Counted from the first letter of the stretch, positions 52,382-61,427 are shown. The stretch is DNA of 64,000 nt from Clostridiales bacterium oral taxon 876 str. F0540 (GCA_000466585.1 KE993488.1:67659-131658), one strand, 5' to 3'. The notes: generated by a model from the letters alone, not told the origin. Numbers and translations are program-made.

Positions 52382-52849
52382 TTATTTACCAGTAAGAATG
52401 GAATATACATATACAAATCTAGTAGCATGCTCTTGCTCATCAGTTATTATTTCAAATAGCATATCTCTGAGCTTTTGATTTGGAAGCATAGATTGAATTT
52501 TTCTGTAAAGTTCAACGGCTTCAAGCTCACCGTTTATACTTGTCTCTACAGCATCAATTAATTTATTATAGGTTTCAACTTTAGGTGCAGGGATATCAAT
52601 TACTTTTCCTGTAAGCATGTAGTAAATCTGTTGAAACATTTTATAGTGTTTTCCTTCATCCATATAAGCAAACTCGATTTGTTTCTTAATTTTTTCCTCT
52701 TTAGCCATATCCATCATATTTTTATATTTTATTCTGTCATGTCTTTCATCTTTCATTGCCTCTTTTATTAAATCGAGTACATTTTCTCTGTTGTACATTT
52801 TTTCTCTGTACATTTCTTCATTATAATCTGGGTTTGTACCGTAATACAT
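52382..52849 (-). CDS. Ferritin-like (rubrerythrin-type) diiron protein
   Basis: A 155-residue four-helix protein with two E-x2-H-like diiron motifs: DEGKHYKMFQQIYYMLTG (about 70) and DEQEHATRFVYV (about 137), plus further acidic residues in the first and third helices. No rubredoxin cysteines follow, so it is a stand-alone ferritin-like domain. It may act in peroxide protection or iron handling in this anaerobe, or in spores, where related coat proteins occur. ATG follows TAGGAGGAG. Confidence 0.8.
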   Translation of the reverse strand: MYYGTNPDYNEEMYREKMYNRENVLDLIKEAMKDERHDRIKYKNMMDMAKEEKIKKQIEFAYMDEGKHYKMFQQIYYMLTGKVIDIPAPKVETYNKLIDAVETSINGELEAVELYRKIQSMLPNQKLRDMLFEIITDEQEHATRFVYVYSILTGK

Positions 52850-53045
52850 TAAAACTCCTCCTAAAAAAACTATCCCCTACATACTATGTTATTAATTAGA
52901 CTTTTGTTATAGGTATTAAACTAAAAAATAAACAAAAAAGTCTTTATTCTTAAGAATAAATAAATCTTTTTATTGGATTAACTTATTATCAAAAAATATG
53001 ATATACTTTAAATATTAGGTAAATTAAGGAAAATGAGGTGAGATT

Positions 53046-53960
53046 ATGCTTGGAAGAAAGCTGCACAAAGGAGATACGATAGGAATAGTTGCCCCTGCAG
53101 GCATTGGGAAAAGCGACAGAATAGAAAAAGGAATAGATAAACTTAAAAGCTTAGGATTTAATGTAAGGCTTGGGAAACATGTATATGATAAATGGGGATA
53201 TTTTGCAGGTGAAGATAAGCATAGGGCAGAAGATATAATGGGTATGTTTGAAGATGATAAAGTTAATATGATTCTATGCGTTAGAGGGGGATATGGGGCA
53301 GCAAGATTATTTCCATACTTGAATTTTAATAAGATAAAAAAACACCCTAAAATATTCATGGGATACAGTGATATTACAATTCTATTGAATGCATTTTATG
53401 ACAAAACAGACCTTATTACTTTCCATGGTCCAATGCTCGGAGACTTAGATAATGAAGATACTTTAAGCAGTATTATTCTTACTCTTTGTGAAGGCGATAA
53501 AAAATATGAAATAAAAAACCCTGAGTCCATTTCAATGCTAAGCAATACTGATAGATATGCAGAGGGTAGAATAGCAGGCGGAAATTTAACCTTGATTTGC
53601 AGCACATTGGGAACGCCTTATGAGATTGATACCAGAAATAAAATATTATTTATTGAAGAGGTTGAGGAGCCTCCATATAAAATAGACAGGATGCTTGCAC
53701 AGCTTGCTATGGCCAACAAGCTTCAGCAATGTGAAGGCTTTATACTAGGTCATTTTACAGATTGCGTGGATGAAGATAAGGAAAGCTTTTTTACCTTAAA
53801 TCAAGTCTTAGAACAATATATAATGAGCTTAAATAAACCTACTCTAGTAAACTTTATGGCAGGGCATGATAGTCCTAAGTTAGTTTTGCCTATTGGAGCA
53901 AAAGCAAGGATTAATGGTAAAAACAGACTAGTTGAAATTATGGAACCTGTAGTGAAATAG
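53046..53960 (+). CDS. ldcA: LD-carboxypeptidase (peptidase S66 family)
   Basis: A 304-residue S66 serine peptidase. The catalytic serine is in MGYSDITILL (about 106), preceded by the VRGGYGAARLF block; the glutamate is in FIEEVEEPPYKIDRML (about 205), and the histidine in GHFTDC (about 238). These enzymes cleave the L,D bond of recycled muropeptides or detoxify microcin-like compounds; the cytoplasmic form suggests peptidoglycan recycling. GAGGTGAG ribosome site. Confidence 0.92.
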   Translation: MLGRKLHKGDTIGIVAPAGIGKSDRIEKGIDKLKSLGFNVRLGKHVYDKWGYFAGEDKHRAEDIMGMFEDDKVNMILCVRGGYGAARLFPYLNFNKIKKHPKIFMGYSDITILLNAFYDKTDLITFHGPMLGDLDNEDTLSSIILTLCEGDKKYEIKNPESISMLSNTDRYAEGRIAGGNLTLICSTLGTPYEIDTRNKILFIEEVEEPPYKIDRMLAQLAMANKLQQCEGFILGHFTDCVDEDKESFFTLNQVLEQYIMSLNKPTLVNFMAGHDSPKLVLPIGAKARINGKNRLVEIMEPVVK

Positions 53961-54098
53961 GAGTATAAATTTAAAATAATTGTAAAAATGAAGTTTGACA
54001 TATGTTAAAATTTCAATATATGTGTTAAATTATATATTATGATGAATATAATGAAATACTCAGCAAACTAAAATTTCAATACAGGAGACATTAATATT

Positions 54099-55853
54099 AT
54101 GAAAAAAGAATTTTCACTCAGCAACGAAAAAGTTATGATTAATTTCACAGCAAAATACTGTGATACAATGGAAAAAATGCTCGATAGCAGTGGTTTCTAC
54201 AGAGTAGTCAGCTCTTACTTGGAAAGAGTTAAAGCCAGAAGGACAAATATATATAGGTTCTTAGAAAGTTCTTTAGGGAACATAGACACAGATCAGTCCG
54301 CTAAAGAGTTAATTGGATTATTTAAATTGCTTACAATAGAGAAAGCAGAAGACATAATAAAGCTAAATAGTAAGTATCAAAGTATTTTAACCAATAGGGA
54401 AAGCTTTATCGATTTAATTGAGGATTTATATGGCTACTGGAGAAAGCTTGAGAGATATACAATAGTTCACAGCAGCAGGGTGAGCGAAGGAGAAGGTTAC
54501 GAAAGTGTAAGCTTTATAGATGCTAATACTAATTTTTCAAGACTTGTATTAAATACCTATAGAAGAATTGAAGAACATGTGCTGGGGCATAAACCTACAG
54601 TATACAGACAGCTCCCTGCAGGGGGAAATGCAGGACTTATTGTAAACAGTAATAAATGGGAGCTTCCCGAGGAATATTCCGCATTAAAGGGGATCCCGTT
54701 TATCTCTTCAATTATACTTGATCCACCTTTTATATCTTATCCTAAAAAGAATACAAGAGATGGCGTTTTTAAAGAGTGTTTTCAAAATCCATTACAAAAC
54801 TGCACTATAAACAAAGATCACTTTTTCTGCTATCCTGCGAAGATAGGAAGTCTTCTGGCTTATATATATTTCCATAGAGATTTTATGTCACACGGAGTTA
54901 CGCTGTGTAATCTTTTTGAAATGGCCAGAGAAGAGGAATATAAAGGTATAAGGCCGGATATTGTATATGTATTTGGTGCCAGAGATGTTAGCGAGAATGT
55001 AAAAACTGTTTTTTATGATGACAATAAAAATAATATAATGCTTGGTTATGTAAGCTATGGAGATGCTATAGACTATTTCGGTTACATGAAAAAAATGTCT
55101 TTGACTCTTCATAACCTTATTATGATTAAAAGAGGCTATCTTCCTATACATGGAGCTATGGTTAACATTGTAATGAAGGATGGAAAGTCAGCTAATGTTG
55201 TTATAATGGGAGACAGTGGTGCAGGAAAATCCGAAAGCCTTGAAGCCTTTAGGGGTTTAAGTGAAGATTATATAAGCGATATGACTATTGTTTTTGATGA
55301 TATGGGAGTATTAAAGCTTAATGAAAATGGTAAGCCTCTAGGATACGGCACTGAAATTGGGGCTTTTGTAAGACTTGATGACTTAGATCAGGGTTATGCT
55401 TTTAAAGAAATAGATAGAAGTATTTTTATGAATCCTGATAAGATTAATGCAAGGCTTGTAATGCCTGTCGCAACCTATAAGGAAATAGTTAAAGGATATC
55501 CTGTAGATTTATTTTTATATGCTAACAACTATGAGGAAGTAAAAGAAGGAGAATCTGAAATACAATACTTTAATAGTCCAAAGGAAGCAATTAGAGTATT
55601 TAGAAGCGGTGCAAGAATGGCAAAGGGAACCACAACGGAAAAGGGTTTGGTTGAATCTTACTTTGCAAATCCTTTCGGGCCATTGCAGAAACAGGAGGAA
55701 ACAGATAAGCTTCTTGATAAGTACTTTGAGGAGTTGTTTAAAAAAGGCGTTAAGGTAGGTCAAATTAAGACTTGTTTGGGAGTTGAAGGAAAAGAAAAGA
55801 CAGGTCCTAAGAATGCGGCAATAAAACTATTTAAAATTATCAAAGCTTTATAA
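54099..55853 (+). CDS. Divergent PEPCK/HPr-kinase-like P-loop protein
   Basis: A 584-residue protein. Its central core (about 345-400) combines IHGAMVNI and the P-loop GDSGAGKSESLEAFRG (about 370-385) with a DD pair in VFDDMGVL. The arrangement lies between ATP-dependent PEP carboxykinase and HPr kinase, which share this nucleotide-binding fold. The N-terminal 190 residues are helical and unlike classical PEPCK. It may be a kinase or carboxykinase of unknown substrate; annotation as PEP carboxykinase is common for relatives but not proved. AGGAGA ribosome site. Confidence 0.75.
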   Translation: MKKEFSLSNEKVMINFTAKYCDTMEKMLDSSGFYRVVSSYLERVKARRTNIYRFLESSLGNIDTDQSAKELIGLFKLLTIEKAEDIIKLNSKYQSILTNRESFIDLIEDLYGYWRKLERYTIVHSSRVSEGEGYESVSFIDANTNFSRLVLNTYRRIEEHVLGHKPTVYRQLPAGGNAGLIVNSNKWELPEEYSALKGIPFISSIILDPPFISYPKKNTRDGVFKECFQNPLQNCTINKDHFFCYPAKIGSLLAYIYFHRDFMSHGVTLCNLFEMAREEEYKGIRPDIVYVFGARDVSENVKTVFYDDNKNNIMLGYVSYGDAIDYFGYMKKMSLTLHNLIMIKRGYLPIHGAMVNIVMKDGKSANVVIMGDSGAGKSESLEAFRGLSEDYISDMTIVFDDMGVLKLNENGKPLGYGTEIGAFVRLDDLDQGYAFKEIDRSIFMNPDKINARLVMPVATYKEIVKGYPVDLFLYANNYEEVKEGESEIQYFNSPKEAIRVFRSGARMAKGTTTEKGLVESYFANPFGPLQKQEETDKLLDKYFEELFKKGVKVGQIKTCLGVEGKEKTGPKNAAIKLFKIIKAL

Positions 55854-55870
55854 GATAGAGATGTTTTCTG

Positions 55871-55923
55871 TAATAGTTCTATTTTTATATTTAATTTTAA
55901 TAAATATAAAGATAGAACTATTA
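55871..55923 (+). promoter_or_regulatory. 23-bp hairpin in front of the 166-residue membrane protein gene
   Basis: Arms 55871-55893 and 55901-55923 match with a single G-U exception around a 7-base loop, and end directly before the ribosome site TAGGAGG. It lacks a T-run. It may stop transcription from the PEPCK-like gene, or control translation of the following gene. Confidence 0.55.
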
Positions 55924-55941
55924 TAGGAGGTTCGCATAAGT

Positions 55942-56442
55942 TTGAAAAACTCTTTTAAAAGTATGTTGGCCTGGATTGTTATATTATATTTGTCTATAAC
56001 ATTAATATTTTTTGTGGTATGGTTTTTTCCATGGAGCAGCAAACAGGAGTATAAGAATTATAAACACTATGAAAGTTCATTTAATAAGAAGCTTCAAGCT
56101 ACTATTAACAGTGTTGACAAATTTGACAGTATTTATCAGGAAAAGAAAATAAGCAAAAGACAGTTAATTTCTAGATTAAAACAAGCTTCCTATGATTTAG
56201 AAAAACTTCATGATTCCTTTAAGTGGAGAAAGGGAGACGATGTTACAAAGGAACTGTATCTTTTAAAAAAAGAAGTTATGATTACATATGCTCAAATATA
56301 TAAAAATAGAGCACATGCTCTTTCAAATGGAATTATTATAAATGAGCAGGCAGATACTATTTTTATTCAAACATTAAATGATAGATATAATGTAAAGGAT
56401 AAGCTTGAAAGAGAAAAATATAATTTATCATTTTCACAATAA
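55942..56442 (+). CDS. Membrane-anchored protein of unknown function
   Basis: A 166-residue protein with a TTG start behind TAGGAGG. Residues 8-32 form one membrane helix ending in FFPW; the rest is polar and helical with many Lys and Tyr, likely outside the cell and possibly coiled. I do not recognise the family. It follows the PEPCK-like gene with a hairpin between them and ends at a bidirectional terminator, so a link to the former is possible but unproved. Confidence 0.65.
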   Translation: MKNSFKSMLAWIVILYLSITLIFFVVWFFPWSSKQEYKNYKHYESSFNKKLQATINSVDKFDSIYQEKKISKRQLISRLKQASYDLEKLHDSFKWRKGDDVTKELYLLKKEVMITYAQIYKNRAHALSNGIIINEQADTIFIQTLNDRYNVKDKLEREKYNLSFSQ

Positions 56443-56480
56443 ATAAAAGAGCAGTTATGTATAACTTGCTCTTTTATCTT
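56443..56480. terminator. Bidirectional terminator
   Basis: ATAAAAGAGCAGTTAT pairs with ATAACTTGCTCTTTTAT (one bulge), between convergent genes. Confidence 0.85.
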
Positions 56481-56512
56481 GAATATATAAAAATTAAGTG
56501 GGCTACTATATG

Positions 56513-56746
56513 TTATTTAACAACATCGCAATTATTGTTATCGTTAGTGTTATTGCTTCTGTCTCTTCCTAAGAAAGATAGGGAATAAAGGCCAGCTATA
56601 CCTACTAATGCATATATAATTCTTGAGAAAGTAGTCATTTCTCCAAACAAAGCTGAAACTAAGTTGAAATCGAAAAAGCCTATTAAACCCCAGTTAACAG
56701 CACCAATTATAACTAATAACAATGCTATTGTATCTAATACTCTCAT
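56513..56746 (-). CDS. DUF378 family small membrane protein
   Basis: A 77-residue protein with two membrane helices (about 3-24 and 42-62). The start LDTIALLLVIIGAVNWGLIGFF and the later RIIYALVGIAGLY are the DUF378 signature. Function unknown; it is widespread in Firmicutes and often spore-associated. The tail is Asn/Asp-rich. ATG follows AAGGAGATG. Confidence 0.88.
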   Translation of the reverse strand: MRVLDTIALLLVIIGAVNWGLIGFFDFNLVSALFGEMTTFSRIIYALVGIAGLYSLSFLGRDRSNNTNDNNNCDVVK

Positions 56747-56939
56747 TTATTACATCTCCTTCGTAATTATTTATACATCAATAGTATTTACATAATTACT
56801 AAAAATATAAGTATTACTTATAATTAATAATATTGTTTTTTTTATTTTTATACATAACTTTTAATTTGTTTTATTTATATTTCCCTAGTATGTTGGATAA
56901 AATGTTATTATAAGGAAGAAATAAAGAGGATGCGAGAAA

Positions 56940-57473
56940 ATGAAAAGATATAAAAAGTTTTTTGTGATAATTGTTGCCATATCATTTTTTACAGGTTGTA
57001 ACAGAATGCAGCTTCCAAATTCGAAATCAAATTCGGAAATAAATAAAGATACAGCTTCTGCAAAGGAAGTGCCTAAAAATGAAAATAAGAAGGGGATAAC
57101 TATGAATAAAATTAATTTTGACGAAGTTCCGGAGGGGAGTCTTCCTTCAAGTTTAGAGACATCAGTAAAAGTACTTAAAGCCAATAGGGGCTATATAATT
57201 ACTGAACATGATGGGTGGTATTATATAGCAGTATTCTCTGGAAAGAAAAGCACAGGAGGTTATTCTATTAAGGTTTTGTCTGTGGAAGATAATGAAGGGA
57301 AAACAACTATAGTTGTTGAAGAAAAAGCACCTAAACAGCAGGACATAGTAACACAAGCGATAACTTATCCTTATACAGTTATAAAACTAAAAGGAATAAT
57401 GCAAAATGTTACAATAAAAAATACAAAAGGTGAAACTTTAGAAAAAGTGTTAAAAGAAGAGCAAATGTACTAA
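56940..57473 (+). CDS. PrcB C-terminal domain lipoprotein
   Basis: A 177-residue lipoprotein with lipobox FTGC (Cys at about 20) and a Lys/Ser/Asn-rich linker. The C-terminal 90 residues carry the PrcB-type segment GKKSTGGYSIKVLSVE and a TYPYTVIKLKG block. PrcB domains are named after the spirochaete protease-complex subunit; in Firmicutes they occur in single lipoproteins of unknown role. It ends in a bidirectional terminator with asnC. GAGGATG ribosome site. Confidence 0.82.
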   Translation: MKRYKKFFVIIVAISFFTGCNRMQLPNSKSNSEINKDTASAKEVPKNENKKGITMNKINFDEVPEGSLPSSLETSVKVLKANRGYIITEHDGWYYIAVFSGKKSTGGYSIKVLSVEDNEGKTTIVVEEKAPKQQDIVTQAITYPYTVIKLKGIMQNVTIKNTKGETLEKVLKEEQMY

Positions 57474-57500
57474 AAGGAAATTCCTTTTAGTACATTTTTT
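57463..57500. terminator. Bidirectional terminator between PrcB-lipoprotein and asnC
   Basis: AAATGTACTAAAAGGAA pairs with TTCCTTTTAGTACATTT, with T-runs on both strands. It overlaps the stop codons of the two convergent genes. Confidence 0.88.
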
Positions 57501-57966
57501 CTAGTTCTATATTTCTATCAATAGGTTTTGATAAGGATATAAAAGTATTAGTGCTTTGCACACCATGTATTGATTGAATTTTTCTCATTAGGATATCTTG
57601 AAGGTGAGAAACGTTCTTGCAAAGCACTTTAACAAAAAAAGAATATTCTCCAGTAGTATAATGAAGTTCTATTATTTCGTTAATCTTGCTTAAACTTTCC
57701 TGGACTTTTGAAGAATCTGAAGTGTTATCTAATTTAACACCTATAAAACAACAAATATCATAACCTAGTTTTGAATTATCAACTATAAGCTTTGTTCCTC
57801 TTATTATGCCTAGTTCTTCCATTTTTTTCATTCTGACATGTATCGTTCCCCCACTTACATGACATTGTCTGGCAATTTCTAAAAATGGAGTTCTAGAGTC
57901 GTTAAATAATATACTAAGTATTTGATAATCTAAATCATCTAATTGCTGGCAGCATGCCCCATCCAT
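57487..57966 (-). CDS. asnC: AsnC/Lrp-family regulator
   Basis: A 159-residue feast/famine regulator. An N-terminal helix-turn-helix (LDYQILSILFNDSRTPFLEIARQCHVSGGTIHVRMKKME) is followed by a RAM/ASNC ligand domain. Segments such as SGGTIHVRMKKMEELGII, SKLGYDICCFIG and YYTTG-like LHYTTGEYSFFVKVLC track E. coli AsnC, which responds to asparagine. An asparagine-synthetase gene is not next to it, so the name rests on similarity alone. ATG 57966 follows GGGAGGGAG; longer upstream frame has no support. Confidence 0.85.
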   Translation of the reverse strand: MDGACCQQLDDLDYQILSILFNDSRTPFLEIARQCHVSGGTIHVRMKKMEELGIIRGTKLIVDNSKLGYDICCFIGVKLDNTSDSSKVQESLSKINEIIELHYTTGEYSFFVKVLCKNVSHLQDILMRKIQSIHGVQSTNTFISLSKPIDRNIELEKMY

Positions 57967-58011
57967 AAATAACTCCCTCCCAAGTAAAAGGTGCTGAATA
58001 TACTTGATCAT

Positions 58012-58219
58012 ATATATATATACAGCTTAATTACAAAAATTGTTTTAAAGCTTTTATCACGTTAATGTACAATACAGTTTTTAACAAATCCTATATAATA
58101 TTATATCAAGAAAATAATACTTTGACAATTTTATAACAAAAAATATTTATAATATAATTAATTTGATAATAAAAAATATTTTTATCAGATTAATTCATTT
58201 ATTAAAGTTTACTACATAG
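58012..58219. other. Intergenic region upstream of asnC
   Basis: Very AT-rich, non-coding on both strands, containing presumptive asnC promoter sequences on the minus strand. No other feature recognised. Confidence 0.4.
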
Positions 58220-58372
58220 TTTAGAGTAGCTTTTAATAAAATTCATGATACGGGATATCTAAGAAATTGGCGTATTATAAAGGACTCAAAGCTGTATTTT
58301 AATCTTTCAACTCCAGGAGGCCAGTACTTTAGTGATGATAATCCGAACCCAAAGACTTTAATACATCATTAG
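58220..58372 (+). pseudogene. Orphan 3' coding fragment
   Basis: Fifty codons are open from a stop at 58217 to the TAG at 58370, without a start codon or ribosome site. The translation contains credible protein text, including GYLRNWRIIKDSKLYFN and STPGGQYFSDDNPNPK. It is followed by a normal terminator at 58381-58411, so it looks like the tail of a degraded gene whose 5' part is lost. The family was not recognised. Confidence 0.4.
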
Positions 58373-58380
58373 TTCTTTGC

Positions 58381-58411
58381 ATAAAAGAGAGGATATCCTC
58401 TCTCTTATTTT
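58381..58411. terminator. Terminator behind the gene remnant and the deacetylase gene
   Basis: ATAAAAGAGAGGATATCCTCTCTCTTAT palindromic stem followed by TTTT. It also lies behind the deacetylase gene on the minus strand. Confidence 0.8.
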
Positions 58412-58416
58412 TAGAA

Positions 58417-59340
58417 TTATTTAAACTGAACTGCACCTACTTCAGCTGATAATGCAGAAAACTTATAACCTTGAAGCTTTAAGCCTTTAATAATATCGGG
58501 TAGAGCTTGAACTGTAGTAATCTTTGGGCTGCTGTCATGCATGAGTATGATAGCTTGTTTTTTATTTTTGCAGCCTTTTAATACTTCAGTTATAATCTTA
58601 TCCTTATCTTGAGTAATTACTTCAGCATCTGTAGAATCTACATTCCAATCAAAATATTTAATTCCACTCTGTTTTATATGCTTTGTAAGCTTATCCATGA
58701 AATCAGGTCCTCCATAGCTAAAGCTTACATGATTATTCGAGCCTCCGGGGAATCGAAGGATATCGGGCTTTTTTCCTGTAATTCCAACAATTAAATCATC
58801 TAGTTTTTGTTTATCCTTATCAAAGCTTTCTATAGCTTTATAAATTATCGAATAGTCATGCGAGTAGGTGTGATTTCCTATAGTATGTCCTTCATTTATT
58901 ATTCTCTGATAGATTTCTTTTCTCTCGGGACGGCCATTTACAAAAAATGTAGCTTTAATATTATTTTCTTTTAATATATTAAGAATTTTGATGGTATTAT
59001 CGGAGGGACCGTCATCAAAGGTTAGATATGCCGTTTTATCTGCAATGGAATTTGAGGAAGACTGCTTGTTTATTAAGTCAGCATTCTGCTTTTGAAGCGC
59101 ATTATTGCTTTCTGTAAGTTTTTCATTAATAACTTTTAATTGATTAATTTCAGAACTTAATTGTTCATTAATCTTCTTCAACTCAGTTATTTCAGAGGAT
59201 AGATCTTTTTTGTTTTTCTCAAGTTCGGCAGCTTTATTGCTTAATAATTGTATTTGTTCTTTATTATTACATCCTGAAAGGGTAAGTAAGTTGATTAGTA
59301 CAAATAAAATAATAAAAAAATATTGTTTATGTTTTACCAA
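58417..59340 (-). CDS. Polysaccharide deacetylase lipoprotein with coiled-coil stalk
   Basis: A 307-residue lipoprotein starting with TTG (ribosome site GGAGGG). The lipobox LSGC (Cys at about 24) is followed by a heptad-rich coiled coil (about 25-95). A NodB deacetylase domain comes next, with TFDDGPSDNT, HTIGNHTYSHD, RFPGGS and a final LMHDSS motif, so catalytic aspartate, zinc histidines and second histidine are all present. It probably removes acetyl groups from peptidoglycan or another cell-surface glycan, held away from the membrane by the stalk. Confidence 0.92.
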   Translation of the reverse strand: MVKHKQYFFIILFVLINLLTLSGCNNKEQIQLLSNKAAELEKNKKDLSSEITELKKINEQLSSEINQLKVINEKLTESNNALQKQNADLINKQSSSNSIADKTAYLTFDDGPSDNTIKILNILKENNIKATFFVNGRPERKEIYQRIINEGHTIGNHTYSHDYSIIYKAIESFDKDKQKLDDLIVGITGKKPDILRFPGGSNNHVSFSYGGPDFMDKLTKHIKQSGIKYFDWNVDSTDAEVITQDKDKIITEVLKGCKNKKQAIILMHDSSPKITTVQALPDIIKGLKLQGYKFSALSAEVGAVQFK

Positions 59341-59462
59341 GTACTCAAGCCCTCCATTATATTAATTTCTTAATCTATGTAAAACTTTATGAAAGGCTTA
59401 AATTGAGTACTATATAGATAGCATTAATACATAGTATGTACTTAGATTAGATTTGGTGAAAT

Positions 59463-59505
59463 AAAAGAAGTATAACCGGCAGAAAAATAGCCATCATACT
59501 TCCTT
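59463..59505 (-). terminator. Minus-strand terminator after the 100-residue gene
   Basis: AGAAGTAT and ATACTTC arms plus an inner GCC/GGC pair, followed by TTTTATTTC on the minus strand. Confidence 0.65.
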
Positions 59506-59511
59506 AAAAGC

Positions 59512-59814
59512 CTATTTAAATTTCAATTTTACTACTTGATTCTGAAGATATATGTAAATTGTGTCCTCGGTAACGGATATCTTTACAATCTCCTTTAAAC
59601 TAATATAAATCCCATGAAAATCATAGTAGCTTCTTTGGCCGTTTTTGCTTATAAGTCTAAGTATTCTTCCTCTACGTTCATCTAATAACTCATAATCAAA
59701 ATCATCAATACAATAAACTGTATCAAGCTCATAAGCATTAACTATGGCCGCTAAACTTGAGCTTTTTAAATCATCTAGAAGTTTAAATAATTCATCTAAA
59801 GTAATTTGTTTCAT
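59512..59814 (-). CDS. Uncharacterised acidic protein
   Basis: A 100-residue soluble protein, alternating helix and strand, with an acidic middle (DDFDYELLDERRGR) and a basic end. I do not recognise the family. ATG 59814 is chosen because AAAGGAGA lies eight bases upstream; ATG 59820 would sit too close. It stands alone with its own terminator. Confidence 0.6.
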   Translation of the reverse strand: MKQITLDELFKLLDDLKSSSLAAIVNAYELDTVYCIDDFDYELLDERRGRILRLISKNGQRSYYDFHGIYISLKEIVKISVTEDTIYIYLQNQVVKLKFK

Positions 59815-60033
59815 ATACATTGTCTCCTTTTTAATATCTAAACCATAATTATTAACATAATTATAGCACCACTGCAGGTTTAACGTAAGAAAATTAATAA
59901 AATCCTTTTTTTAATAAATGTATACTTAGCTTGTAATGATTAAATTATAATAAATATAAGAAGTTAAATTTAGCGTATAGAGGCATCAACAGCATGAAAA
60001 ATAATATAGATATTTCTAAAAGGGGGAAGAACT

Positions 60034-61188
60034 TTGGCAAACATAATGGATTATTTGGATTGGCGGGGAGATTTATCTATGACTGTTTCTCAATTTAATG
60101 AAGTAGATAATCTTATCCTTGCACAACTATCATATGTAGATTTTGAAAATATAGTGCCAGGAATTGATAGTAACAAAAGTATTTCAGTTAAGGAAGCTTC
60201 TGATTTGTTTTTTCAAATTTATGAAGAGTCGAAAATAATGCTGGAGGAATCTGTGGCTAAAGTATCTGTTTGTCTCATGAAAAAGATGGCTCAATGCGAG
60301 CGCTTTTCAAAGTTGAGACTATCAAAATATGTAAACAAGATTCAATATGAGGAACAAAAACAGTTTTCTGCAATAAACATTGAATTAAATGATGAAACAA
60401 TATATGTAGCTTTCAGAGGTACTGATGACACACTTGTTGGATGGAAAGAAGATTTTAACATGAGCTTTATGACTACAATTCCCGCGCAGCTTGAGGCTGT
60501 GGACTATTTAACGGAAACTACTATAGGCCGTAAAAATAAAATCAGAATCGGAGGGCATTCAAAAGGAGGAAACTTAGCAGTATATGCTGCTGTGAAATGC
60601 TGCTCGGAAATAAAAGAAAATATAATTGAGGTTTATAATAATGATGGTCCCGGATTTAGCAGAGAAATGATAAATTCTATCGAATATAGAGAAATACGAA
60701 ACAGGATTAAAACAATAGTACCTCAGACCTCCATAGTAGGAATGATGCTTGAACACGAGGAAGAATATATAGTTGTTTCAAGCAAGCAAAAACATATAAT
60801 GCAGCATTATGCCATGTCATGGGAGGTACTGGGCAAGCAGTTTGTTTATGTTTCCGGAATTACTGAAGGCAGCAGACGTATAGATGCAATACTTAAGGCT
60901 TGGTTAAACAACATGGATACAGACGAAAGAGAACGGTTTGTTGATTCTCTCTTTTATATATTTGAAGCCGCAGATATAAAAAGTCCTAAAGATATATCGA
61001 AGGATAAATGGGCCAAAATAGCTGCAATGAGGAAGGTCATCAGCAGCATGCCAATAGAAAATAGACAAGTACTTTTTAAAACAATAAGGTTTTTGCTTGG
61101 CGAAGGCAGCAGAGTCTTTAGGTATCGAAACAAACAAAATGAGTCTGGTATTGATTCAAAGACTGATCTTAGTAAAATGCTAAAATGA
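60034..61188 (+). CDS. Mbeg1-like alpha/beta-hydrolase (DUF2974-type)
   Basis: A 384-residue cytoplasmic protein beginning with TTG behind AAGGGGGAAG. It has the family start MDYLDWRGDLSM and the lipase-type nucleophile elbow RIGGHSKGGNLAVYAA (serine at about 185). AFRGTDDTLVGWKEDF precedes it, and the following acidic YNNDGPGFS and LEHEEEY segments are typical. Function is unproved; a lipase or esterase activity is inferred. Length is normal, and a terminator follows the gene. Confidence 0.85.
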   Translation: MANIMDYLDWRGDLSMTVSQFNEVDNLILAQLSYVDFENIVPGIDSNKSISVKEASDLFFQIYEESKIMLEESVAKVSVCLMKKMAQCERFSKLRLSKYVNKIQYEEQKQFSAINIELNDETIYVAFRGTDDTLVGWKEDFNMSFMTTIPAQLEAVDYLTETTIGRKNKIRIGGHSKGGNLAVYAAVKCCSEIKENIIEVYNNDGPGFSREMINSIEYREIRNRIKTIVPQTSIVGMMLEHEEEYIVVSSKQKHIMQHYAMSWEVLGKQFVYVSGITEGSRRIDAILKAWLNNMDTDERERFVDSLFYIFEAADIKSPKDISKDKWAKIAAMRKVISSMPIENRQVLFKTIRFLLGEGSRVFRYRNKQNESGIDSKTDLSKMLK

Positions 61189-61252
61189 AACAAGTTAATG
61201 ATTAAGAAGTATGAAAAGAGAATCAATGTATAAGTATTTTTATTATACTTAC

Positions 61253-61283
61253 AAAAGAGGTACAACTAATTACCTCTTTTTGC
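61253..61283 (+). terminator. Terminator after the Mbeg1-like gene
   Basis: AAAAGAGGTA pairs with TACCTCTTTT around eight bases, followed by T residues. Confidence 0.85.
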
Positions 61284-61314
61284 ATATATAAATCAAATAT
61301 TTTACAAAATACAC

Positions 61315-61367
61315 TTGACAAAAGTAAGTGACTTATTATATTATAGTTATATAAAGTAAGTGAATAA
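61315..61367 (+). promoter_or_regulatory. Promoter with repeated TAAGTGA operator-like sites
   Basis: A -35-like TTGACA at 61315 and a TATTAT-type -10 near 61339 flank the palindrome TAAGT-G-ACTTA (61325-61335). A second copy of AAAGTAAGTGA-TAATA lies at 61354-61367 after the -10. Paired sites around the promoter suggest repression by an HxlR- or MarR-type regulator encoded elsewhere. Confidence 0.6.
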
Positions 61368-61427
61368 TAAAAAGTTATCAAACTTGTAATGATATACTGA
61401 TATTTTTGTATGGAAGGGGTGAATATA

